Below, piece by piece: positions 15,495-22,538 of a DNA stretch of 34,145 bases (its first letter is position 1; every line of letters begins with the position of its first letter). Made by a program: the position numbers and the translations under genes. The DNA is from Gammaproteobacteria bacterium (GTDB lineage Bacteria; Pseudomonadota; Gammaproteobacteria; Pseudomonadales; Azotimanducaceae), in contig SMWF01000002.1 in the NCBI GenBank assembly GCA_004357385.1, positions 1 through 34,145 on the forward strand, read 5' to 3'. The notes under the pieces were generated by a model. That model did no database searches. It was not told the DNA's origin and worked only from the letters and a program-made list of their open reading frames with translations.

Positions 15495-17374
15495 TGTACG
15501 ACGACGACAACTACGACGACGGTTTCGACGACGAGGCGCTGGCCAGCCGTGTGCGCTTGTCGCTGTGGCGCAAGCTGTTCGCCTACACGAACCCGTACCG
15601 CAAGGACCTGCTCCGGCTCGCGACCTTCGCGGTGTTGACCGCGTCTGTGGAGGTTGCCTATCCGCTGATCACGCGCGCCGTTGTCGACTCCGTCGCCGAA
15701 CACGGCTTCGATGCCAACCTGTGGCTGTATGCCTGGTATTACCTGGCGTGCACGGTGATCCTTGCACTGGCGGTGGGCGGCTTCATCTGGACCGCCGGAA
15801 AGATCCGCACCTACGTCAGCCATGACATCCGACGGGACGGTTTCGAGAATCTGCAGCGGCTATCGTTTGCCTTCTATGACCATCGCCCGGTCGGCTGGCT
15901 GATGGCCCGCATGACGTCGGACTGCGAGCGGCTGTCCAACATTCTCGCCTGGGGCTTTCTGGATCTGGTCTGGGGGTTCACGATGATGGCAGGGATCGCC
16001 ATCGCGATGCTGATCATGAACGCCAAGCTGGCGCTGATCGTGCTGGCGATCATCCCCGTACTTGCCTGGGTGAGCGCCAAATTTCAGCGGCGTATTCTGC
16101 AGAGCGCGCGCCAGGTCAGAAAGACCAATTCGAGCATTACGGCTGCCTACAACGAGGCAATCATGGGGGTGCTGACCTCCAAAGCCTTCGTGCGCGAGCA
16201 GGAGAACCTCAGCGAATTCAAACAGCTCACGGGCGGGATGTACGGCGCATCCGTCATGAACATGACCCAGGCCGCGGTGTACGTACCCATCGTGCTGACA
16301 CTGGCCAGCCTGGCCGGGGGGTTGACCCTCGCGGTCGGCGGTTTCGATCTCCTTGGCGGCGTGATCAGCGCCGGTACCCTGGTGGCTTTTCTGGCATACG
16401 CCCGGCACTTCTTCGATCCGGTCGAACAGCTGGGCCATTGGTTTGCCGAGATGCAGATGGCCCAGGCGTCAGCCGAACGGATCATGAGCCTCATTGAGGC
16501 GGTGCCCAAGGTGAAGGATTCAGCAGACGTGACTGCAACGATGGCCGCGCAGCGAGACATGCCGTCACGTTCATGGGTTGCGGCCGACGGCGGGCCGGCG
16601 AAGATCTCGAGCATCGAAGTCAAGAATGTCGACTTCGAGTACGACCCGGCGCATCCGGTGCTCCACGGCATCAACCTTTCGGTGTCCGCCGGCGAGACCA
16701 TTGCCATCATCGGGCCCACGGGTGGCGGCAAGAGCACGCTGGTGAACGTGATCTGTCGATTTTACGAACCAACACGCGGTCAAATTCTGATCGACGGAAT
16801 CGACTATCGGCAGCGGAGTCTGCACTGGCTGCAGTCGAACCTGGGGATGGTGCTGCAGAACGCCCATGTATTCAGCGGCACGATCATGCAGAACCTGCGC
16901 TACGGACGGCTCGAGGCGAGTGATGCCGACGTCAGGCAGGCAGCGCAGCTGGCGGGCGCGGACGAGTTCATCCGGGCGATGCCCGATGGCTATCTCACCG
17001 AGGTGGGTGAAGGGGGTGGCCGGCTGTCCGCTGGCCAGAAGCAATTGATCTCCTTCGCCCGGGCGATCCTCGCGGATCCCCAGATCCTGATCATGGACGA
17101 GGCAACCTCATCGGTCGACACGGAGACCGAGCAGCGCATCCAGCGTGGGCTCACCAACGTGCTGGCCGGGCGTATCGCGTTCATCATTGCGCACCGGCTA
17201 TCGACTATCAGAATGGCAACGCGGATCCTCGTTGTCCGAGACGGCCGCATTGCGGAACTCGGCACCCACGACGAGTTGATGGCCGCGCGTAGCCACTACT
17301 TCGAGTTGTACCGACAACAGAGCCTGCAGGAGACCACCCGCACCCTGGATGATCCCGCGCCTCAGCCCGCCTGA
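15491..17374 (+). CDS. ABC exporter half-transporter, subunit with canonical Walker B
   Basis: 627 residues from the ATG at 15491. A very acidic leader (MMYDDDNYDDGFDDE) precedes six transmembrane helices and a nucleotide-binding domain. Walker A is GPTGGGKST (408-416), Walker B is ILIMDE with catalytic E537, and the H-loop is FIIAHRLST. The signature is LSAGQ (512-516) rather than LSGGQ. In a heterodimer this non-standard signature faces the Walker A/B of the partner that lacks the Glu, while the LSGGQ of the partner faces this subunit's complete Walker motifs: one degenerate and one working ATP site. Start overlap with the upstream gene implies coupling. Its closest well-known relatives are multidrug heterodimers; lipid or peptide export is also possible. 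Confidence 0.93.
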   Translation: MMYDDDNYDDGFDDEALASRVRLSLWRKLFAYTNPYRKDLLRLATFAVLTASVEVAYPLITRAVVDSVAEHGFDANLWLYAWYYLACTVILALAVGGFIWTAGKIRTYVSHDIRRDGFENLQRLSFAFYDHRPVGWLMARMTSDCERLSNILAWGFLDLVWGFTMMAGIAIAMLIMNAKLALIVLAIIPVLAWVSAKFQRRILQSARQVRKTNSSITAAYNEAIMGVLTSKAFVREQENLSEFKQLTGGMYGASVMNMTQAAVYVPIVLTLASLAGGLTLAVGGFDLLGGVISAGTLVAFLAYARHFFDPVEQLGHWFAEMQMAQASAERIMSLIEAVPKVKDSADVTATMAAQRDMPSRSWVAADGGPAKISSIEVKNVDFEYDPAHPVLHGINLSVSAGETIAIIGPTGGGKSTLVNVICRFYEPTRGQILIDGIDYRQRSLHWLQSNLGMVLQNAHVFSGTIMQNLRYGRLEASDADVRQAAQLAGADEFIRAMPDGYLTEVGEGGGRLSAGQKQLISFARAILADPQILIMDEATSSVDTETEQRIQRGLTNVLAGRIAFIIAHRLSTIRMATRILVVRDGRIAELGTHDELMAARSHYFELYRQQSLQETTRTLDDPAPQPA

Positions 17375-17380
17375 GAACCG

Positions 17381-17407
17381 ACTCCCGATCGGGTCCCAAT
17401 CGGGGGT
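17381..17407 (+). terminator. Strong hairpin after the ABC exporter operon
   Basis: ACTCCCGAT (17381-17389) pairs with ATCGGGGGT (17399-17407), nine pairs including one G-T, with a 9-nt loop. It starts 7 bp after the exporter stop. There is no T-run, so it may protect the mRNA 3' end or end transcription with Rho; it also lies downstream of the convergent minus-strand gene. Confidence 0.45.
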
Positions 17408-17440
17408 CTGGGCACCCAATGTGCAGTGCCAATGGGAATA

Positions 17441-17804
17441 CTAGGCAGCCGCGGGTTCCAGATAGAAGGACGCGCCGTACTCGATCAGGCTGGCCAGGTG
17501 TTCCTGGTCCCGGGCGTTGTCCGCAAACTTATCGATATCAAACGGAGTCGCGGTATCGGTTTTGAGAATGCGTCAGCCATGTTGGTGCACACAGTTGGGC
17601 AATGCGCTCGGCATCTTCGAACCGGCTGCCAAGCGCGAACACGGTGCAGAACCGTGTTTCGCCCGTCCAGGCGTACGCGTCGTAACTGTGTCTGACTTTG
17701 TAGATGAACAAGTGGACCTGGCCCTGGTACTTTCGCGTGCGTTGTTGCCAGGTCTGTTGCCGATTCTTGCCGACCATCAACGCACCCGACTGGCCCAGGG
17801 TCAT
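17441..17804 (-). pseudogene. Frameshifted small gene of unknown function
   Basis: The span is 364 bases, one more than a multiple of three. The first part (from ATG 17804) reads well, with KYQGQVHLFIYKVRHSYDAY and WTGETRFCTVFALGSRFEDAER. The frame then stops at 17538. One base out of phase, the sequence continues with DTATPFDIDKFADNARDQEH and LIEYGASFYLEPAAA to a TAG at 17441. Removing a single base near 17570 would join both parts into a protein of about 120 residues without a stop. I do not recognise the family. It begins 6 bp after the DUF523-DUF1722 gene, so it would be the last gene of that operon. Either a true inactivating mutation or a sequencing error is possible; the downstream frame has not decayed, so the change is recent or artefactual. 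Confidence 0.6.
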
Positions 17805-17810
17805 TCTATT

Positions 17811-18746
17811 CTAGGTCCCCGGCCGGGTGAGGTATACCTGATTGTGCAGATCTACGCGGCCAGTGGCTGCGCACCCCTCGCGCAAGGCCGCGGCCACCTC
17901 CTGAAAGGCGACCTCGCCGGCACGGAAACCGCTGATCTGCGACTTCAGCTCGCCGCGCTGAGCGCGATCGAGCCCATCGAGTTGACCCTCGAGGTGCAGC
18001 AACGCGTTGGCGTGACTGGCCCGGGTTGCGGCCTGCCCAAGCCCGGTCAGCAACAGCCTCAGGTAGCGATCGCCCAAGGCGTGGGGCGGCCCCTGGAAAC
18101 CGCTGAACAGGTCCGCGACACGTCGACTGTGCGCCACGCTGTGAGCCATCAGCAGATATTCGTAGCATCCATGAAATTCGTTCAGCGCGGTGCTACTGAG
18201 TCCGGCGCGGCGCAACGCCGACCAGTGCGCATAGGCAAAGACCCGATCGACGAAACTCTCGCGGATCCCAGCATCAAACAACCGCCCTGCTTCTTCGACC
18301 GGAAGCTCGGGAAGTGCGTGGCACAGCGCGTCCGCATAAATGCCCCGGCCATTCGGCACCGGGTTATTCGACTCATCGGCAAAGACATTTACGCTATAAA
18401 GGCCGCAGCTTGGTGAGTCTTCGGTGAACACATAGCCCGCCAGATCCAGGCCCGTCTCCCGAACCACCGTCGCCGCATAGTCGGCCAACGCATCGGTGAA
18501 GTCCTCGGTTGAATCATCGACCCCCACGGCCCGGGGAGCCGCCAGATCCCCGACCAGCCGAATCGGGGGGCGCGGCACCCCCATCCCGACGGCCACCTCC
18601 GGACAGAATCCCCGCCATTCGAACAGCGCTTCCAGCTGCCGCGTATCCGGCAATCCATCGCGCTTGTGATTGCCATCGTAACGAACCTGCGCGCCGGTCA
18701 GACATTCACTGATTCCCACCACCAACGGCGGCCTCGGGCGCGGCAC
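17811..18746 (-). CDS. DUF523-DUF1722 fusion protein (YbbK/YbgA-like)
   Basis: About 311 residues. The N-terminal half is DUF523: VGISECLTGAQVRYDG with a conserved Cys (C15), then YVFTEDSPSCGLY with the conserved SPSCG. The C-terminal half is DUF1722, read from RLFDAGIRESFVDRVFAYAHW through FHGCYEYLLMAHS. DUF523 proteins are thought to bind an Fe-S cluster or act in sulfur or thiouracil chemistry; DUF1722 (E. coli YbgA) is often found near photolyase genes. The exact role is unknown. The frame stays open far upstream through the acyl-CoA dehydrogenase gene, but GTG at 18746 with AGGTGA just upstream gives the normal N-terminus; GTG 18752 is an alternative. The 16-bp gap suggests an operon with the dehydrogenases. 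Confidence 0.85.
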   Translation of the reverse strand: MPRPRPPLVVGISECLTGAQVRYDGNHKRDGLPDTRQLEALFEWRGFCPEVAVGMGVPRPPIRLVGDLAAPRAVGVDDSTEDFTDALADYAATVVRETGLDLAGYVFTEDSPSCGLYSVNVFADESNNPVPNGRGIYADALCHALPELPVEEAGRLFDAGIRESFVDRVFAYAHWSALRRAGLSSTALNEFHGCYEYLLMAHSVAHSRRVADLFSGFQGPPHALGDRYLRLLLTGLGQAATRASHANALLHLEGQLDGLDRAQRGELKSQISGFRAGEVAFQEVAAALREGCAATGRVDLHNQVYLTRPGT

Positions 18747-18762
18747 GATCACCTGGAGAGGC

Positions 18763-19770
18763 TCAGTGGCGAGTGATGAAGTCCCATACCTGGTCCGCCC
18801 CGACCGCCGCCAGGCGCCGGCCGAGCTGGCGCTGCCAGTGCGCTTCGTTACCGAATTCGTCGCGCCATGCCCACAGCCGCCGGGTGTAGTGATGCAATTG
18901 ATGTTCATGGGTAAAACCCATCGCGCCGTGCACCTGGTGGGCAATCTCGGCCGCGACGCCTGCGGCTTCGCCGACCCGGGCTTTGGCCACCGCGAGCTGT
19001 ACCTGAAAGCGCGGGTCCCCCAACCGCTCCAGGGCTCCATCCGCCGCCCGGGTTGCGGCCGCAACTTCGCCCGCCAGTACCGCCAGCTGATGCTGTATTG
19101 CCTGAAACTTGGAGATCGGACGGCCGAACTGAACACGATCCTGAGCATACTCGATCGATAGTTCCAGGGTACGCGCCAGACAACCGGCCATCTGCACGAC
19201 CCGCAGCAAGGCCAGCTGCTCCAGAATTTCCGTCGGCGATGTCGAACATTGGACGGTTCGCCCCGCGCCAGCTTCGAACACCACCACATCCCGCGCTTCG
19301 CCCGCCAGATTGATACCGTGCTGCACCGTACACTCCTGCGCCGTCAGCAGCGTCAGCGTCTGCGAATCGCCGTCGCTGCGATCCTCCAGAGGCGCGATCA
19401 GAATCCAATCGCAGTCCCGCGCCCAGGGCACATCCCGCGCCATGCCCTGCCCCGCGGCCGCTCGCCCCAGCGTTCCCACCCCATCAAGTCCTTCAACAGA
19501 CCCTGCCCCCTCCAGCAGTTGTCGGGCAAGAACGCATTCGCCCAGCGGGACCGGCAGCGCATGCGTCGCGGCAAGCCGCAGAACCCTGTACGCATCCGCC
19601 GCTGTCGTGCCGGATTCGGACAGGCCCAGCAGCGTCAAGCCATTATCGGCGAGCACCTGCCACAACGCGGTAGCAAACGTACCGGCCTCGGAGGCATCCA
19701 GCGTCTCCTTGTTGCAGTGGTCGGCGAAGATCCGCTCGGCGCTGTCGAGAATCAGGTTCAGCGTGTCCAT
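18763..19770 (-). CDS. Acyl-CoA dehydrogenase family protein, probable non-catalytic partner subunit
   Basis: 335 residues, shorter than a normal acyl-CoA dehydrogenase (about 380). The C-terminal domain is recognisable from IEYAQDRVQFGRPISKFQAI and from HGAMGFTHEHQLHHYTRRLW, while the N-terminal and middle domains are diverged. At the helix where a catalytic Glu would be expected (EQLALLRVVQMAGCLA) no suitable ER pair is seen. Paired with the longer upstream subunit, whose stop overlaps this start by one base (TGATG), it fits the alpha2-beta2 acyl-CoA dehydrogenases described in steroid and other branched-chain catabolism (FadE28/FadE29, ChsE type), where one subunit is catalytic and the FAD lies at the interface. 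The actual substrate is not visible. Confidence 0.85.
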   Translation of the reverse strand: MDTLNLILDSAERIFADHCNKETLDASEAGTFATALWQVLADNGLTLLGLSESGTTAADAYRVLRLAATHALPVPLGECVLARQLLEGAGSVEGLDGVGTLGRAAAGQGMARDVPWARDCDWILIAPLEDRSDGDSQTLTLLTAQECTVQHGINLAGEARDVVVFEAGAGRTVQCSTSPTEILEQLALLRVVQMAGCLARTLELSIEYAQDRVQFGRPISKFQAIQHQLAVLAGEVAAATRAADGALERLGDPRFQVQLAVAKARVGEAAGVAAEIAHQVHGAMGFTHEHQLHHYTRRLWAWRDEFGNEAHWQRQLGRRLAAVGADQVWDFITRH

Positions 19771-20909
19771 CAGCGCAAACCCAGGCCACGAGCAATCACG
19801 CCGCGGAGAATCTCCCGCGTTCCGCCGCGCAGGGTAAAGGACGGCGAATGCAGCAGCGTCCGAATGAAGCTCTGGCGAAACGGATGGTCATCGGCGAGCT
19901 GCGCAACGCACAACCTGGCAAGCTCGGGCAACTGTTTTTCGAAGTTGTTACCCAACTCCTTCACCAGCGCGGCCTCGACACCGGGATTCTTACCCGCCTG
20001 GAGCATTCCGGCGACCGAGATCGACATCTGGCGCAAGGTCATGAGATGGCTGGCCAGACGACCGATCAGTTGCGCGGCGGGCGCATCCGGTTCGGGACCG
20101 TGCACGCGGACCAGTTCGACGTACACCCGGAACGCCGACAGGAACCGTTCAGGACCGCTGCGCTCATAGCCCAGCTCGCTGGTCACCTGCTCCCAGCCGT
20201 TGCCCGGCTGACCCACCAGCATGTCATCGGCAATGAAGCAATCGTTGAACACGACTTCGTTGAAGTCCTCGCCACCCGCCATGTTGCGGATCGGCCGGAC
20301 CGCAACGTCCGCGTCCTTGAGATCGATGATCAGCTGAGACAGCCCGGCATGCCTGTTTTCCGAGGTTGGCTCGGTACGCACGAGCGCTATCATGTAGTGA
20401 TTGCGGTGCGCATCGGTGGTCCAGAGCTTAGTTCCGGACAATCGCCAGCCGCCGGCCACAGGCTTGGCTCGGGCCCGCACCGATGCAAGGTCGGACCCCG
20501 CGTCCGGCTCGCTCATGCCGATAGAAAAGAAACATTCTCCCCGGGTGAGGGCCGGCAGAAAGCGCTGCTGCTGCGCCTCGGTGCCATAGCGCAACAACAA
20601 CGGGCCGCTTTGCCGATCGCCAATCCAGTGGGCACATACGGGCGCGCCCGCCGCGAGCAGCTCTTCCGTCACGACATAGCGCTCGAAGAAGCTACGCTCC
20701 GCTCCCCCGACCCGCTTCGGCCAGGTCATCCCGATCCAGCCGCGCGCGCCAAGGGCCCGCGAAAATTCCGGGTCGTGCCCCTCGTTGAAGTTCGAGTCGG
20801 CGACACAGTCGACGGGCATGGCGTCGGCGAGGAACGCCCGCACCTCGTCACGCAGCGCTTCCGCCTGATCCGGCAACGTTACCGCATCAAAATTGAGTCC
20901 TTCGAACAC
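19770..20909 (-). CDS. Acyl-CoA dehydrogenase, probable catalytic subunit
   Basis: 379 residues. The three-domain fold is clear: an N-terminal helical domain, the family signature FFSIGMSEPDAGSDLASV, the beta-domain with GWRLSGTKLWTTDAH, and the C-terminal helices. The C-terminal motif reads LRGGTREILRG, so the Glu used by medium- and short-chain enzymes (in YEGTxxI) is absent. A Glu is present instead at E249 in ELGYERSGPERF, the helix-G position used by isovaleryl-CoA and long-chain enzymes and by the FadE28/29-type pairs. It should form a trans-2 double bond in a CoA thioester, passing electrons to ETF. It is the first gene of the minus-strand operon and overlaps the next gene by one base. 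Confidence 0.92.
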   Translation of the reverse strand: MFEGLNFDAVTLPDQAEALRDEVRAFLADAMPVDCVADSNFNEGHDPEFSRALGARGWIGMTWPKRVGGAERSFFERYVVTEELLAAGAPVCAHWIGDRQSGPLLLRYGTEAQQQRFLPALTRGECFFSIGMSEPDAGSDLASVRARAKPVAGGWRLSGTKLWTTDAHRNHYMIALVRTEPTSENRHAGLSQLIIDLKDADVAVRPIRNMAGGEDFNEVVFNDCFIADDMLVGQPGNGWEQVTSELGYERSGPERFLSAFRVYVELVRVHGPEPDAPAAQLIGRLASHLMTLRQMSISVAGMLQAGKNPGVEAALVKELGNNFEKQLPELARLCVAQLADDHPFRQSFIRTLLHSPSFTLRGGTREILRGVIARGLGLR

Positions 20910-20981
20910 GCGCTGAACTACATGACGTTCGGGACGCGTACGTTATCCGCGCGCCTGAGCGTTTGCAACGAAGCCTGGCCT

Positions 20982-21009
20982 TTGCGCGATCACCGGCTCG
21001 CGATACCAT
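20982..21009 (+). promoter_or_regulatory. Possible promoter upstream of the 21042 gene
   Basis: TTGCGC (20982-20987) and TACCAT (21004-21009) with a 16-bp spacer, 33 bp before the GTG at 21042. The match is moderate. Confidence 0.35.
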
Positions 21010-21041
21010 AGCGCGCTGGAAGGGACCATTCGGAGGAAGAC

Positions 21042-21620
21042 GTGTCGAACAAACCAAGCTACCTGGGGCTGCTGAACGCCATTGCAGTCGGCGAGAGTCG
21101 AGGCTATCAGCTGCTGAGCACCTGGGCGGGGTGCACCCGTGATGCGGAGCTGGCCAAGGTGCTGAACGTAATCGCCCTGCGTGAGCAGGAGCACGCCGCC
21201 GCATTCGAGAAACGCATCTGCGAACTCGGCTACTCGGTTCGCCGCAAAGACGATCCCGCTTTCGACGCTCGGCTGGAAGCGGCCGGGTCAGCGATATCCG
21301 ACCGCAAGAAGTTCAAAAAAGTCCTCGGCTTCAGTAAGAAGAACGCTAGCAAGAAGAACGCCGACGCGAGGAACCAACCGGACCAGTTCGCCAATTTTTT
21401 CAACGATCCCAACATCGATATCCAGACTGGAGCACTGTTGGGACGTTTCATTGCAGAGGAACGCGACAGCGGCCGGCACCTGCGCGGCGCGTACGAGTCG
21501 CTCAACGGGCGTGCGGCGAGCGCGCCGGAGGGCGAGGGCCGTGAACTGGACCAGATCTGCGCGCGCCTCGATTCGCTCACCGCAACCATCGAAGAACTGA
21601 AGGCCGCCCGTTCGGGTTAG
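21042..21620 (+). CDS. Unknown protein, possibly ferritin-like helical
   Basis: 192 residues; the GTG at 21042 follows GGAGGA closely. Residues 10-60 form a predicted helical hairpin with E18 (AVGESRGYQLL) and an ExxH at E48-H51 (REQEH), which resembles half of a rubrerythrin or ferritin-like di-iron site. A very Lys-rich linker follows (about 89-107), then another helix with IAEERDSGRHLRGAYESL. The C-terminal 30 residues (LDQICARLDSLTATIEELKA) look like a coiled coil. A ferritin-like fold is only a suggestion because the second ExxH is not convincing. It is 6 bp upstream of the next small gene and probably forms an operon with it. There is no signal peptide, so it is cytosolic. Confidence 0.7.
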   Translation: MSNKPSYLGLLNAIAVGESRGYQLLSTWAGCTRDAELAKVLNVIALREQEHAAAFEKRICELGYSVRRKDDPAFDARLEAAGSAISDRKKFKKVLGFSKKNASKKNADARNQPDQFANFFNDPNIDIQTGALLGRFIAEERDSGRHLRGAYESLNGRAASAPEGEGRELDQICARLDSLTATIEELKAARSG

Positions 21621-21626
21621 AGGATC

Positions 21627-22034
21627 ATGTCGGAGGCGAACTACGCCGAGCGACTGCAACCGGTCATTGATGAGATTACTCGACGCGCGCGCGTCGCCGA
21701 CGCCTTCATCGACAAGGACCTGTATCGGGTTTACTTCGCCACACTATGGGCCAATCTGGTCATGAATCCGGCCGATTCCGGGCTGACCGAGGCCGATCTC
21801 GAGCCCATTCACCACTACCTGAACCGCAACGCCCTCGCGCCGGTTCTCGGCCCGGGTCAGTCGATAACGGAGTGCTTTCGCTTCATCAACTCGAAAGCCG
21901 GGGAACAAGCGATGGATCGGTGTCAGCTCGGACAGACCCATCGCGACCTGCTGACGTACTTCTGCTCGATGATCCTCGATCCGGAGGGCCATCGAAAGTG
22001 GGCCGACCAGCACCGTGAGGACTTGGATTTCTAA
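21627..22034 (+). CDS. Unknown small helical protein
   Basis: 135 residues, no family recognised. It is acidic, mostly helical and lacks a signal peptide or membrane segment. Features that could define a family are the centre (LWANLVMNPADSGLTEADLE), followed by ITECFRFINSKAGEQAMDRC, and the C-terminus with LLTYFCSMILDPEGHRKW. It begins 6 bp after the ferritin-like gene, which implies co-expression. It ends 23 bp before the convergent yjbQ gene. Confidence 0.75.
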   Translation: MSEANYAERLQPVIDEITRRARVADAFIDKDLYRVYFATLWANLVMNPADSGLTEADLEPIHHYLNRNALAPVLGPGQSITECFRFINSKAGEQAMDRCQLGQTHRDLLTYFCSMILDPEGHRKWADQHREDLDF

Positions 22035-22057
22035 ACCGGGGCAAACAGCACAGCACG

Positions 22058-22462
22058 CTACTGCACGTTGATGATGAGTTCCCGCTGCCCTGGGCGGTGG
22101 CGGTGCTCCCAGAGAAACACCCCTTGCCAGGTGCCCAGCGCCAGGCGCCCGTCGATCACCGGGACCGACACGCTGACGGCCGTGAGCGCGGCCTTGATGT
22201 GCGCCGGCATGTCGTCGGGCCCTTCGACCGTATGGGTGTACAACGCATCGTCTTCAGGTACCAACCGGTTCAGCCAGTCTTCCAGGTCTTTCTGAGCACT
22301 TGGATCGGCGTTCTCCTGGATTGTAAGGCTCGCCGACGTATGGCGGATAAAAATCGTTGCTAATCCGTCTCTTACATCACACAGGGCAACTTTTTCCATG
22401 ACTTTGTGCGTGACGTCATAGAGCCCCTGACCGTGAACCGATACCGTCAAAGTCGTATTCAT
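22058..22462 (-). CDS. yjbQ: YjbQ family (UPF0047) protein
   Basis: 134 residues from the ATG at 22462; the frame is open further upstream but only this start gives the family N-terminus (MNTTLTVSVHGQGLYDVTH). Conserved blocks are FIRHTSASLTIQENADP, LYTHTVEGPDDMPAHIKAAL and LGTWQGVFLWEHRHRPGQRE. These hold the conserved His and Asp/Glu residues of the fold. E. coli YjbQ has weak thiamine-phosphate synthase activity and the family is widespread; its main role is still unsure. It is divergent from the GGDEF-EAL gene and converges with the small unknown gene. Confidence 0.93.
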   Translation of the reverse strand: MNTTLTVSVHGQGLYDVTHKVMEKVALCDVRDGLATIFIRHTSASLTIQENADPSAQKDLEDWLNRLVPEDDALYTHTVEGPDDMPAHIKAALTAVSVSVPVIDGRLALGTWQGVFLWEHRHRPGQRELIINVQ

Positions 22463-22490
22463 GAATCCAGCGAAGTCGCTGCTGCCGCAG

Positions 22491-22517
22491 GCGTTACATA
22501 CGCTAACAAGGATAGCG
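22491..22517. repeat. Two adjacent small inverted repeats between yjbQ and the GGDEF-EAL gene
   Basis: GCGT-TACAT-ACGC (22491-22503) abuts CGCTA-ACAAGGA-TAGCG (22501-22517). Both lie between two divergent starts and could be operator sites. They are short enough to occur by chance. Confidence 0.25.
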
Positions 22518-22538
22518 GAACTTGGACGCCCAGGTACA

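Noticed and set aside
17560-17600. Programmed ribosomal frameshift in the small unknown gene
   Set aside because: A +1 shift would be needed and no known slippery site, stop-codon context or stimulatory structure is visible. A simple one-base change is more likely.
22461-22538. Earlier ATG for the GGDEF-EAL gene, overlapping the yjbQ start
   Set aside because: The extra 26 residues do not look like a membrane protein start and have no ribosome-binding site, whereas ATG 22539 has AGGT upstream and precedes the first helix.
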